From Terribacillus aidingensis (GTDB taxonomy: Bacteria; Bacillota; Bacilli; Bacillales; Amphibacillaceae), in assembly GCF_900215625.1 (NCBI RefSeq), contig NZ_OBEK01000005.1, forward strand, positions 124,001 through 188,000: a stretch of 64,000 nucleotides of DNA, read 5' to 3'. Below the pieces are notes generated by a model. It did not search any database. It was not told the DNA's origin and worked only from the letters and a program-made list of their open reading frames with translations. The translations under genes and the position numbers were made by a program. Shown one piece after another: positions 43,168 to 52,900 of this stretch (positions are counted from its first letter, which is position 1; each line of letters begins with the position of its first letter).

Positions 43168-43261
43168 TGAACACCTCAAATCCGAACATTATTTATGTAT
43201 CATATAAATCTCACCTTAATTATAAACAAAATATTCATGTAATTATATGAAAAGTTCGCAA

Positions 43262-43291
43262 AAAGCACAAATCCGATTGGATTTGTGCCTT
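43262..43291 (-). terminator. Intrinsic terminator of the GntR-ABC-sigma operon
   Basis: GCACAAATCC and GGATTTGTGC arms, T4 on the minus strand. Confidence 0.82.
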
Positions 43292-43292
43292 C

Positions 43293-43838
43293 TTAAGCAT
43301 ATTGTATTTGTTCACGACTTAATTTCGCCTGCTTTACGGCAGTCTTTGCGCGATATAACCTGGTTTTCACTGTCGCTTTGGAAAGAGATAAAGCAGCAGC
43401 AATTTCACTTTCCCTCATATCCTCCATGTATCGGAGCATCAGCACTTCCTGGAGCTTTGGTTTCAACTTCTGAATATCTTGCTCAATTTCTTGTTTCGTT
43501 TCCCGGAGCTCTACTTCTTCTATTACAATATGCTCCAGATAATGCTGCTCCAGCTCCCAGCTGGCCAGTTCAATACTAATAAATGTACGTTTCCCCTCTT
43601 TTCGCAGCATATCAATCGCCGTCCGCGAAGCAATCGTCGCAAGCCACGCTCCTGCTTTCGAAACATCCTCCAGCTTGTCCAAATAACGATAAGCCTTCAT
43701 AAATGTTTCCTGCGCCGCATCCTCTGCCATCTGCGAATCACGCAGCACCTTGTGCGCTGCATGATACACCCGCTGATGGTAGAGCGAATAGATATGCTGA
43801 AACATCGATTCCATTGCATATGCACATTCGCTAGTCAC
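43293..43838 (-). CDS. ECF-type RNA polymerase sigma factor
   Basis: 181 residues. Region 2 (LYHQRVYHAAHKVLRDSQMAEDAAQETFMKAYRYLDK) and region 4 (LQEVLMLRYMEDMRESEIAAAL, TVKTRLYRAKTAVK) are clear, without region 3, so it is group IV. The GTG at 43838 is 8 bp after GGAGG and only 3 bp beyond the permease stop. No anti-sigma gene follows; the operon ends at a terminator. It is thus the last gene of a GntR-ABC-permease-sigma operon, and the permease's large soluble domain is a candidate signal input. No promoter matching a known ECF consensus is seen before the operon. Confidence 0.85.
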   Translation of the reverse strand: MTSECAYAMESMFQHIYSLYHQRVYHAAHKVLRDSQMAEDAAQETFMKAYRYLDKLEDVSKAGAWLATIASRTAIDMLRKEGKRTFISIELASWELEQHYLEHIVIEEVELRETKQEIEQDIQKLKPKLQEVLMLRYMEDMRESEIAAALSLSKATVKTRLYRAKTAVKQAKLSREQIQYA

Positions 43839-43841
43839 GGT

Positions 43842-45773
43842 TTATTCCTCCAGTTGGTTTTTGATTGATTGTGGCAGATCATCGTATTCTATTGAAAGCT
43901 GATCATTCAAATTCTGCCCTTTGTTGAGTTGTGCCGTTACATAGAATGCATTATCTTTGTGGCTGTAGTAAACAAGGTGATCAAGTATGTGTTGGATCTC
44001 ATCCTTGTCATCTATCATTACTTCTTGGTCTAAAAAATAGCTCTCTAACTGAATGTTATTTACATTCTCGGGGATCAACTCAAGATCTTCATATATACCA
44101 ATATCTTTTAATACGTTGATTGTATTTTTATAAGTATCGTCAAATTCTGCTAAAAGGTAGTCATTGTGTTCACTAGTGAAGAGCTCCAACTTATAAAGAG
44201 GTACTGCCTCTGTATTAACACGAGGTTCAGAAGCTTCAATATCTTTTTTGATAGCATCAATTAGTGTAAGGATTGTCTCTCTGTCAGTCACCGATGAACT
44301 ACTTTTCTTAATTGCATTTGATTCGACGTCAATTTTATACACTTCTTCTGGCTTTAGGTTGAATACCGGACTGTTCGCATGCTTATAATTTGCTGATGAT
44401 TCAATTTCCTTTTGCAGTCTTAATATTTCCGGATCTTCAAGTGAATACGTATAATATCTCGTTACCTTATCTCCATTCTTCAACTCGTAAGCTATAAATA
44501 AAGGATACGTATCTTCTAATTGTGATTCGTATTGTACATCACCCAAATCGATTATCCGCTTTTGAAGCTGTTGAACCAAACCTATATCATGCTTATCAGT
44601 AAAATATAACGGCTTCGTTCCTAGCGTAAACCAATCGCTGTCTTCGTAGCCGTAGCTATCACCGAAGTAGACACGCTCTACTTCACTCACATTAGGAATA
44701 TTGTTTACGTACGTTCCCTTAACAAAGTACATCGTTCCAAACACTATTACTAGAAAAGCAACAAAAAATAGATATGCTTTAAAATTATTGAATACTTTCC
44801 ACGTTTTTCTCAAGATTGATTCAGCTATGACAAAACCTGCTAAAGATCCTGCTATATAACCAGTAACAACCCAGCCGAAGGAGAAAGACATAGTATAGAA
44901 AAATAGCCCTCCTGCCATCATAGAGCAGAACATTACTCCATACCGGAAGAGCGGTCGCATAAAAGAATACACTACTGCTTGTGAAGTCGCTTCTAAGCTC
45001 CGATGAATATACAGCCAATTAGCAGCAATATATAATAGAATTCCTACCGCTATATAGACTGATAAAACTATCCAAGATAGTTTCATGTCACCTCTAAAAA
45101 ACCAAAAGTAGCTGATAGGTGAATACTTAGCCAGTGATATATCCAGATAATATTCAACTGGAAATCCAGCGAATATCGTTCTTATATTAAAAATAAGTAA
45201 GAGCATGAAACCCGCCGGCAGAAGGACAAATATATAAGTAAGTACTAGATGCATAGAAAGCATCCCTGTGATCATCGCTGTAAAAACTGTTGCAAGAAAC
45301 ATAAAAAGGTTTAAGAATAGCATAATTCCTATCCAGGATAGAAGGTGTGTAATAGTAAAATATCCGCCAATTCCGGTTAAGGAATTTAAACCTAACAGAA
45401 TAAGAGCATTGATCGCTACAGGTACAATGATTAAGACTGCCCCTGCCGCTAGATGTTGATGGTAAAGTGCCGACCTTCTCACCGGCAAGCTGTGAATGAA
45501 ATCAGAATCCTGCTTACTGTGCAAATAGCGGAATAACAACACACCCATTAAAACAGGAACTGTGATTGATAAAATCCATTGAAACTCAGGAGTATATAAG
45601 AATAAACTACCCTTCTCCATAAATTGTCGGGCTTTTGGGTTTGAGTATTGAATAATTAGCTGCAACGGAACGATCAAGAACAACGCCAGAAAATACAGTA
45701 CACTCACCCAGCCAACCTGCCTCAAATCGTATAAAATAATCTGTTTCTTAATCGAGGATGTTTTCAATGGCAT
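43842..45773 (-). CDS. ABC-2-type permease with large C-terminal extracytoplasmic domain
   Basis: 643 residues. About ten membrane helices occupy residues 1-360 (VGWVSVLYFLALFLIVPL near the start, FLVIVFGTMYFV at the end) and the last 280 residues form a soluble domain with NNIPNVSEVERVYFGDSYGY and DITLARY-like repeats of Asp/Glu-rich strands. This layout is shared by GntR-linked YtrC/D-type permeases of Bacillaceae. The ATG at 45773 follows GGGAGGTGCTGGCT; overlaps the ABC ATPase gene by 26 bp. Substrate unknown; antimicrobial or lipid export or sensing are possibilities. Confidence 0.8.
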   Translation of the reverse strand: MPLKTSSIKKQIILYDLRQVGWVSVLYFLALFLIVPLQLIIQYSNPKARQFMEKGSLFLYTPEFQWILSITVPVLMGVLLFRYLHSKQDSDFIHSLPVRRSALYHQHLAAGAVLIIVPVAINALILLGLNSLTGIGGYFTITHLLSWIGIMLFLNLFMFLATVFTAMITGMLSMHLVLTYIFVLLPAGFMLLLIFNIRTIFAGFPVEYYLDISLAKYSPISYFWFFRGDMKLSWIVLSVYIAVGILLYIAANWLYIHRSLEATSQAVVYSFMRPLFRYGVMFCSMMAGGLFFYTMSFSFGWVVTGYIAGSLAGFVIAESILRKTWKVFNNFKAYLFFVAFLVIVFGTMYFVKGTYVNNIPNVSEVERVYFGDSYGYEDSDWFTLGTKPLYFTDKHDIGLVQQLQKRIIDLGDVQYESQLEDTYPLFIAYELKNGDKVTRYYTYSLEDPEILRLQKEIESSANYKHANSPVFNLKPEEVYKIDVESNAIKKSSSSVTDRETILTLIDAIKKDIEASEPRVNTEAVPLYKLELFTSEHNDYLLAEFDDTYKNTINVLKDIGIYEDLELIPENVNNIQLESYFLDQEVMIDDKDEIQHILDHLVYYSHKDNAFYVTAQLNKGQNLNDQLSIEYDDLPQSIKNQLEE

Positions 45774-46644
45774 AGCCAGCACCTCCCATTTCGTAGATAA
45801 AGATTTCTTCCAGTGACAATGGCAGCATGTCCAGTACGACTGGATGTTGTGCTGCGAACAGCGCTTCTACTTCGTGACGATCAGCTTTGATAATTAACAG
45901 GTGGATGCTGCCTCGTTTTTCCTGGTGAAGGATATTGAGCTTGTTCAGGAACTGCGTGTCTTGTCCCTTGCGAAGGGCAAATTGCACTTTCTGCACTTCA
46001 CTCTTCATATCATCCAGATTTCGTTCGAGGATCATCTTGCCCTTATGTACAATTCCGATGTCATCACAAAGGTTCTCCATTTCTCGAAGGTTATGAGAAG
46101 AAATAAGCACCGACATATTTCTTTCGGCAACATCATTGATTAATAGTCCTTTGATTCGCTGTCTTACAACGGCGTCTAATCCGTCCAGCGGTTCATCCAT
46201 GATTAAGTAATCTGGTTTGGCTGCCAACGCTAAGCAGAATGCCACTTGCCGCTGCATCCCTTTAGAGAAAGATGATACTTTTTTATTTTCAAGCTGAAAT
46301 TGACTGATCAGTTGGTCATACCGCTGCTGATCCCAATTTGCATACATATCGGCATAATACTTCCCCATCTGTTTGACGGTGTATTGCGGTAAGAAATAAA
46401 GAATATCGGGCATGAAGATAATACGCTGTTTAATCTCTACGTTTTCAAATACAGCTTTCCCGTCAATAAGAACACAGCCTTTGTCTTGTTTAAGTATGCC
46501 CGCGAGTATGCGCATAATGGTTGTCTTTCCCGCCCCGTTGGATCCGAGCAGGCCATAGATTGTTCCTGGTCTTACTTGAAAACCGACCTGATCCAGCACT
46601 TGCTTTCGCTCAAATTTCTTACTGATTTCCACTGCTTTTATCAT
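45748..46644 (-). CDS. ABC transporter ATPase (YtrB-like)
   Basis: 298 residues. Walker A GSNGAGKTT, Q-loop IIFMPDILYFLPQYT, signature FSKGMQRQ, Walker B YLIMDEPLDGLD and H-loop SSHNLRE are complete. The signature FSKGM form and the C-terminal extension are common in GntR-linked YtrB-type ATPases. Its start overlaps the end of the GntR gene by 4 bp (ATGA), and its end overlaps the permease. Energises that permease. Confidence 0.9.
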   Translation of the reverse strand: MIKAVEISKKFERKQVLDQVGFQVRPGTIYGLLGSNGAGKTTIMRILAGILKQDKGCVLIDGKAVFENVEIKQRIIFMPDILYFLPQYTVKQMGKYYADMYANWDQQRYDQLISQFQLENKKVSSFSKGMQRQVAFCLALAAKPDYLIMDEPLDGLDAVVRQRIKGLLINDVAERNMSVLISSHNLREMENLCDDIGIVHKGKMILERNLDDMKSEVQKVQFALRKGQDTQFLNKLNILHQEKRGSIHLLIIKADRHEVEALFAAQHPVVLDMLPLSLEEIFIYEMGGAGYAIENILD

Positions 46645-47024
46645 GCGTCGCTACCTCCCCCGTTTTGCAGCAAGTTCTCAACAACGCTTCGGATCTCATC
46701 GGCTGTCACTCCGACAAACAGCGCCTCTGTCAGAAGCTTTTTCAATTCTTCTTGCATATGCTTCACCTTTTGCGGATCCACTTGTGCACTAATCGCGTTC
46801 ACGAAACTCCCCCGTCCTTTTACCGAATAAATCAATTCCTGATTCTCTAATTCACGGTATGCTTTCTGAATTGTATTAGGATTAATGGTCAGCTGCTGGG
46901 CGAGCTCCCTCACGGAAGGGAGTTTTTCATCTGTTTCCAGCACTTGATTAATGATCAATTCCTTGAACTTATCAACGATTTGTTCATAAATCGGCTTGCC
47001 GCTTCGCAAGTCCAGTTCAAACAT
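46641..47024 (-). CDS. GntR-family repressor of the YtrA subfamily
   Basis: 127 residues: a GntR winged helix (GKPIYEQIVDKFKELIINQ, LPSVRELAQQLTINPNTIQKAYRELE) and a short C-terminal dimerisation region with no large effector domain, as in the YtrA subfamily that usually represses its own ABC operon. First gene of the operon; ATG at 47024. An imperfect inverted repeat AGTGTACTA-N7-TAATACAGT lies 30-54 bp upstream. Confidence 0.88.
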   Translation of the reverse strand: MFELDLRSGKPIYEQIVDKFKELIINQVLETDEKLPSVRELAQQLTINPNTIQKAYRELENQELIYSVKGRGSFVNAISAQVDPQKVKHMQEELKKLLTEALFVGVTADEIRSVVENLLQNGGGSDA

Positions 47025-47053
47025 GTATTCACCTCATTCGGGCTTCTGTATTA

Positions 47054-47078
47054 ACTGTATTAGTTATAATAGTACACT
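47054..47078 (-). promoter_or_regulatory. Candidate YtrA-type operator
   Basis: AGTGTACTA, 7 bp, TAATACAGT on the minus strand; the two arms match at 7 of 9 positions. Position just before the GntR start, in an AT-rich promoter area, fits autorepression. Confidence 0.5.
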
Positions 47079-47137
47079 TGATACATCAGAGTATACACTA
47101 CCCTTTTCCAGTTGAAAAGCACTTTTACAAAATAAAT

Positions 47138-47167
47138 AAAAAGCCAGATCATAAGATCTGACTTTTT
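47138..47167 (-). terminator. Intrinsic terminator of katX
   Basis: AAAAAGTCAGATC and GATCTGGCTTTTT arms with one G-T pair and a 3-4-base loop, ending in T5. Confidence 0.85.
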
Positions 47168-47174
47168 CAAGTAC

Positions 47175-48818
47175 TTAATATGGATCCGAGGCGCGGCTTT
47201 CTTCTTTCGCCTGTTCAACGCCTTCATCCGACGTTGTACTTCCGATCGGCCCATTACTCATATTCTGTTCGTAGTTTTTCAGTCCTTCCGCTACACGCTG
47301 GCCGTAATCCGGATCAGCTTTAGTGAAGTTCTCAATCATTTGATTTTGTATTTCTTTCTTACATGTTCCGAGTGTATTGACAAGATTCTTAATCAACTCG
47401 TCACGTTCCCAATCGTTGAGACGGCGGTATGTTTCACCCGCTTGTCCAAAATTGTTCGGTCTGTCGATCGCTTCCTTCTTCACTTCACCTTCTACATAAG
47501 GTGTATGCTCCGGGTATTTTTTAGGTGCTTCGTTCAACCCGTTCATGATAGAAGGTTCGTAATTCACATGCGGGTTCTGTCCTTTACCTGTATCAACGCG
47601 GTACTCCATTTGGCCGCCGCGCTGATTTGTTGCCACATGCTTCTTAGGTGCATTAATCGGAAGCTGTAAATAGTTCGCTCCTACCCTGTAGCGCTGTGTA
47701 TCCGAGTAAGAGAATGTACGTCCTTGAAGCATCTTATCGTCGGAGAAATCCAGACCATCAACAAGTACACCTGTACCGAATGCTGCTTGCTCTACTTCAG
47801 CAAAGTAGTCTTCTGGATTGCGATCCAGCACAAGCTTACCAACTGGTACCCACGGGAATTTATCTTTGTACCACAGCTTCGTGTCATCAAGCGGATCGAA
47901 GTCTAACTCTGGATGATCGTGATCCTCCATTATTTGTACATACATTTCCCACTCTGGGTAATTACCTTCTTCAATTGCTTCATATAAATCCTGCGTCGCA
48001 TGGTTAAAGTTCTTTCCTTGGATTTCCTGTGCTTCTTCCTGTGTCAGGTTTTTGATTCCTTGTACAGGCTCGAAATGGTATTTCACAAGCACCGCTTTTC
48101 CTTCGCTATTTACCCAGCGGTATGTATTAACACCGGAGCCTTGCATTTGACGATAGTTGGCAGGAATTCCCCACGGCGAAAACAAGAACGTAATCATATG
48201 CGTCGCCTCAGGAGTTTGGGAGATAAAATCGAAAATCCGCTCCCCATCTTGAACATTTGTCACTGGGTCTGGCTTGAAAGCATGGATAAGATCCGGGAAT
48301 TTAACTGCATCTCGGATAAAGAAAATCTTCAAGTTGTTTCCAACCAAGTCCCAGTTGCCGTCCTCCGTATAAAACTTGATAGCAAATCCACGCGGATCAC
48401 GCAATGTTTCGGGAGAATGGGTCCCATGCGTTACCGTTGAGAAACGCACAAATACTGGCGTTTTCTTCCCTTTCTCCTGGAAAAGCTTTGCCCGTGTGTA
48501 CTTGCTGATTGGTTCGTCACCAAAAGAACCATACGCCTCAAAGTAACCATGTGCACCAGCACCGCGGCCATGTACGACGCGCTCTGGAACACGTTCTCTG
48601 TCAAAATGGCTGATTTTTTCGAGGAAATTATAGTTTTCTAATGTTGTGGGTCCTCGATTCCCAACTGTTCGCACATTCTGGTTGTCCGTTATGGGATGGC
48701 CTTGCCTGTTTGTTAATGTTGTGGAAGATTCGTTTTCTGTCATTTTGTCATCCAGTAAGTCTTCGTTTCCTTCCACATTTGTACCATGATAGTCTTTTTC
48801 ATTTTCATTTTCACTCAT
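47175..48818 (-). CDS. katX: Catalase, spore-type KatX
   Basis: 547 residues, the same length as B. subtilis KatX and longer than vegetative KatA because of a charged N-terminal extension (about 1-35). Heme-catalase residues are in place: [15 protein letters not shown] (distal His), [17 protein letters not shown] (Asn), and the proximal Tyr in [12 protein letters not shown]. It breaks down hydrogen peroxide; KatX protects germinating spores. Good site AAAGGAGGGTTTTTGC. A forespore-type promoter is found upstream, which supports katX over katA. Confidence 0.88.
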   Translation of the reverse strand: MSENENEKDYHGTNVEGNEDLLDDKMTENESSTTLTNRQGHPITDNQNVRTVGNRGPTTLENYNFLEKISHFDRERVPERVVHGRGAGAHGYFEAYGSFGDEPISKYTRAKLFQEKGKKTPVFVRFSTVTHGTHSPETLRDPRGFAIKFYTEDGNWDLVGNNLKIFFIRDAVKFPDLIHAFKPDPVTNVQDGERIFDFISQTPEATHMITFLFSPWGIPANYRQMQGSGVNTYRWVNSEGKAVLVKYHFEPVQGIKNLTQEEAQEIQGKNFNHATQDLYEAIEEGNYPEWEMYVQIMEDHDHPELDFDPLDDTKLWYKDKFPWVPVGKLVLDRNPEDYFAEVEQAAFGTGVLVDGLDFSDDKMLQGRTFSYSDTQRYRVGANYLQLPINAPKKHVATNQRGGQMEYRVDTGKGQNPHVNYEPSIMNGLNEAPKKYPEHTPYVEGEVKKEAIDRPNNFGQAGETYRRLNDWERDELIKNLVNTLGTCKKEIQNQMIENFTKADPDYGQRVAEGLKNYEQNMSNGPIGSTTSDEGVEQAKEESRASDPY

Positions 48819-48848
48819 GCAAAAACCCTCCTTTTACACAGATACTAG

Positions 48849-48878
48849 CAGTGTGTCCAGATTGGCTGTAATTTATGA
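48849..48878 (-). promoter_or_regulatory. Sigma-F/sigma-G-like promoter of katX
   Basis: TCATA, 15 bp, GGACACACTG on the minus strand. The -10 matches GGNRANANTR at all fixed positions but one, and -35 matches GYATA at four of five with the proper spacing. B. subtilis katX is made in the forespore by sigma-F. Confidence 0.55.
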
Positions 48879-48942
48879 CGCAGTTAAAATGGAAAACGCT
48901 CCACCGGTCCCGGGAGGAAAGACGCTTTTTAAATCCATAGAA

Positions 48943-48974
48943 AAACCCGCTATAATCAACGATTAGAGCGGGTT
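48943..48974. terminator. Intrinsic terminator of fabI
   Basis: AAACCCGCT-TAAT and ATTA-AGCGGGTTT arms; T5 on the minus strand beyond. Confidence 0.82.
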
Positions 48975-48984
48975 TACACACAGA

Positions 48985-49767
48985 TTAGCCGATGCCGATA
49001 ATATTAAAACCTGCATCCACATAGATGACTTCACCAGTTACACCGCGGGAAAGTGCTCCCATCAAACCAGTCGTCATGTCACCAACTTCTTCTGCAGATA
49101 CATTGCGGCGAAGCGGTGCTTTTTCTTCTACTTTGGAAAGGATCTCATTGAAAGATGGCACGCCTTTTGCAGCCAGCGTACGAATCGGTCCTGCCGAAAT
49201 AGCATTAATACGGATATTATCCGGTCCAAGATCATTTGCTAAATAGCGGACACTTGCTTCCAATGCAGCTTTTGCTACACCCATCACGTTGTAGCCGTCC
49301 AACACGCGATCAGCACCAAGATAGCTCATTGTGACAATTGAACCGCCCTCTGCCATAAGCGGGCGCACTGCTTTTGCAACAGCCACGAGTGAATATGCAC
49401 TTGTATCTTGAGCAAATGCATAACCATCACGAGAAGTATCAATGAAATCTCCGTTTAAATCTTCTTTATGTGCATGCGCTACAGAATGAACAAGTCCGTG
49501 AACTGTTGTAAACTTCTCTTTAATTTCGGCAAATGCAGATGTGATGGATTCATCATCATTTACATCACACTGGATAACTGCTGCATCCATTTCATTCTTT
49601 TCTAGCAGCTTGTTCAGTTTTTTAGCAGAACGCTCTTGGCGGTATGTAAAAATCAGCTTAGCACCCGCTGCGTGCAGCGACTGTGCAACACTCCATGCGA
49701 TACTGCGGTCATTCGCAACACCCATGATGACGATATGTTTATCTTGTAATTGCAGAAAGTCCTTCAA
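48985..49767 (-). CDS. fabI: Enoyl-ACP reductase FabI
   Basis: 260 residues. FabI-type SDR: GVANDRSIAWSVA (the Ala-Asn-Asp/Lys-Arg-Ser NADH loop), FTYRQER, YLGADRVLDGYNVMGVAKAALE with the Tyr-x6-Lys catalytic pair, and AISAGPIRTLAAKGV. It completes each cycle of fatty acid elongation. The start is the TTG at 49767 with AGGAGG 11 bp upstream. Substitution at the usual Ser/Thr neighbours cannot be judged without alignment. Stand-alone gene. Confidence 0.92.
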   Translation of the reverse strand: MKDFLQLQDKHIVIMGVANDRSIAWSVAQSLHAAGAKLIFTYRQERSAKKLNKLLEKNEMDAAVIQCDVNDDESITSAFAEIKEKFTTVHGLVHSVAHAHKEDLNGDFIDTSRDGYAFAQDTSAYSLVAVAKAVRPLMAEGGSIVTMSYLGADRVLDGYNVMGVAKAALEASVRYLANDLGPDNIRINAISAGPIRTLAAKGVPSFNEILSKVEEKAPLRRNVSAEEVGDMTTGLMGALSRGVTGEVIYVDAGFNIIGIG

Positions 49768-49925
49768 TTTTTTATTCTCCTCCTAATATGAACTATCTCG
49801 TTCACGTTTTCTACCGCTTATCATAACAGAAAACCGAAATGAAAGGAATGACACTCCTTTTCAGACAAGTAGCTCTTCTATATAATGATACTTGGTAATA
49901 AAAACCAGAAGATTGAGGTGACAGC

Positions 49926-52900
49926 ATGTATCCGCCCCCTAATCAATCCGGCGATCTTTTTGAAGAAAGATTGCAGGAATTATATCAGCGAGGCTATATC
50001 TCTTACGAAACGTACGCATTCACCCTAGAAGGGTACCGGAAAAAAATGGCGTTTGATGCTTCCAAATCCCACTCAGCGCAGCCTGTACCTCTTACTACTA
50101 CTTCCATAGAAAGGAAGTTAGCAGCTTCCACACCAGCTGCTTCTGTACATAGACCTCCTGTTCAAAAGCAAAAGAAACAAAAAACACCCGAACAAATTCG
50201 AGAACGCAATCTGACCGTCATACTCGTACTCGGAATTATTATGCTGTTCTTCGGCGGATTGTATCTTGGCACGTCAAACTGGGGTACCTTCTCTTCCTTA
50301 GGAAAAGTGCTGCTGATCAGCTTCATTCCTTTCCTGTTTGCCGGATTGAGTTTTATCAGCTACAAAGTTAAGATTCCGCAGACAGCTTTTGCCTTCTTAA
50401 TACTTGCTGCTCTATTTATTCCGATTGTTATCTTCTCCGCCTCTTATTATCAGCTGTTCGGCAGCTATTTGTCGTTTGGCGGTGATGGTGCTGCTTTAGT
50501 CGGAACTGTGGCAGCATTGGGCTGTACCGCGTTGTACTATGCAGCCGCCGTACGCACGAGCTCGAAAGCATTTATTTGGGTAACTTATGCAGGTTTATCA
50601 ACCACCTTTATATCGGCAATGCTGTACGTTACAACAACGTACAGCGCGTTTCTATTCTGCCTACAGCTAGCGAATTTGCTGTTACTAGTGTTTGAACGAC
50701 CTATTCGTAAATCATTTCCTCTTCCATTACTGCAGCAGTATTGGCCTTATTATCTGCAGATGAAGCTTGGTACCGAAGTATTTATTACAATCGTTCTGAT
50801 GAGTACCGCTGTTATCTATGATTTAACCTTACTGGTAATTGGTATTAGCGCACTCATTCTGGCAGCTAAAAACTATAGCAAGTTATACCATTTCGGTTTT
50901 ATGGTATTCACTTTAATAAGCGGTGTACTGCTTTTATTGGAAATAGATTCTTACTTCAATATGTTCCTCGGACAGTTTCTCGCACTCGGCTTTACACTTG
51001 TGCTGCTATCCTGGCATTTGCCAAGATGGCTGAGGATTGCCTATGAAAGCTTGATTCATAGCATTAACGGTTTTCTTTTTATTATTTTCACATCTTTAAC
51101 CGGTGCATATACATTTGATTGGGCGTATTTGCTTGGTGTCGTATTCCTATTTATTCAATACACAGTCTGGACAATATCCCAGCGTCATACCCATTACAGT
51201 TATCCCAGCACTGGATTGTTCTTCGTCATCACATATTGGCTGCTTCACATGCTGGATACGCCGATTTGGCTGCGAACGAGTATTTTTGCAGCGATGGCGT
51301 TTCTTGGCCTTGCATATTGCTATATTTGGCCAAGAAGATCCAATTATATTAAGATTTATCACAAAACTGTCAGTTGGGCAGCCGTCGGGTCAGTTATTCC
51401 GCTGCTGCTCGTAAATCACAGCTATGGCTATTATGAAGCAAACAGCTACTTGCTTATGTTAACAGCAGCTGCCGGCTTCTTCTGTTATCAAAAAGAACAT
51501 CAGGACGTTGTATTGGTCAGCAAGATTATTACACCTATTAGTTTTATCGCCGCCTTGATTCTAGCCGGTTACCGACTGTATATCGAAAGCGATTATTACC
51601 AGCAGCACTTTGGTATTCCTGGCCATATGACATGCATTGCACTGATAACTGTGATAGCAGCCCTCTTATTCCGGCGTTATCACCATCAGCCGCTGTTTCT
51701 GTCATTCTTCCTGACCGGCCAAATCTTCCAGAGCTTAGCTACGATACTAGCGTTTCTAACGTGGGATTTGCCGGCACCGACAATTTCCATCGTGTCATTC
51801 ATCAGTGTTATCGTGCAATTCGCTGCGTTGTATGTGTTCCGCAGAAACACATTGTGGGCATCTGTACTCGTTTCCTTGCTTCTGGCATATGGATCTCTGC
51901 AAAACCTGTTCAACATTTCAGGATCGAATACGTTAACCGCTTATGTACTATTATGCGGAGCAGCGCTGCTGGCAGTCAGCATCCTGATTGATCAGAAAGC
52001 TAAAGTTGGTTCTTTATATTTCTTCTGGTGCAGTCACATTATCAATCTATTCTCCATCATGTGGGTATTGGGCTTGCAAAGCTTTGACTCCATCCCGCCA
52101 GCATGGCTGATCGTACCATTCCTGCACCTTGCTGTTTCCGCTTCTTATACAAAGCGGACAATCGAAAAAAACACCTTTGCAAGTGCTGGTATTACTATTT
52201 TGTTTCTTATAGCCGTCACACACTTAAGCAGCTATACAGATTTGTCACATCTCATGACAATAGCAGCAGCTATTACGGCGATCTGCATAGCCGCTATTTA
52301 TAAGCTTCTGCCTGGATGGCAGGCATTCTTGAGATTAAGTCTTCTAATTGTATATAATGTAGTTCTTTTGTTTGCAGTGGCTGAGCTTACCGTTTTGTTT
52401 TCGTGGGAAATCGTCCTGCTCTCAATCGTTATCGGCGTTGTTGCTATTTACCAGCAGCATCATTGGCAGCGAATAATCCTGTCTTCTATCACCTTGCTTT
52501 TGCTTTTAGCCATTTCGCTCCTGTACGGAACAATTGGAGAGGAAATCCGCACAGCATACTTACTGCTTGCAGGTGCTGTCGCATTAATTGCAACGAGCTT
52601 TACGCAATATCAATCGGTTATAGCCGAAAGCGATGCTAAGTTTATATGGGAAAGAGCAGATATCTACCGTATCGGTGCCGTCGTTTATACAATCGTCGGC
52701 AGTCTGACAGGCGTCATGGCCTATCAATCAGGCTGGGCTGAGGTACTGTTCAGTCTGACAGTTCCGGCAATGTTATTTGCCATTAGCGTCAATACACACC
52801 CAAGGTCTGAGAGGCGTTATGTCAGGTTCGGAGCATTGTTCGCTTGTCTCTATCCGTATATGCTGCTATTGCAAAACCTTCCTATTAGTCCGTACCTTTT

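Noticed and set aside
42605-43207. 200-residue plus-strand ORF
   Set aside because: It is the antisense of the nucleoside hydrolase gene, with Ser/Pro-rich composition typical of shadow frames.
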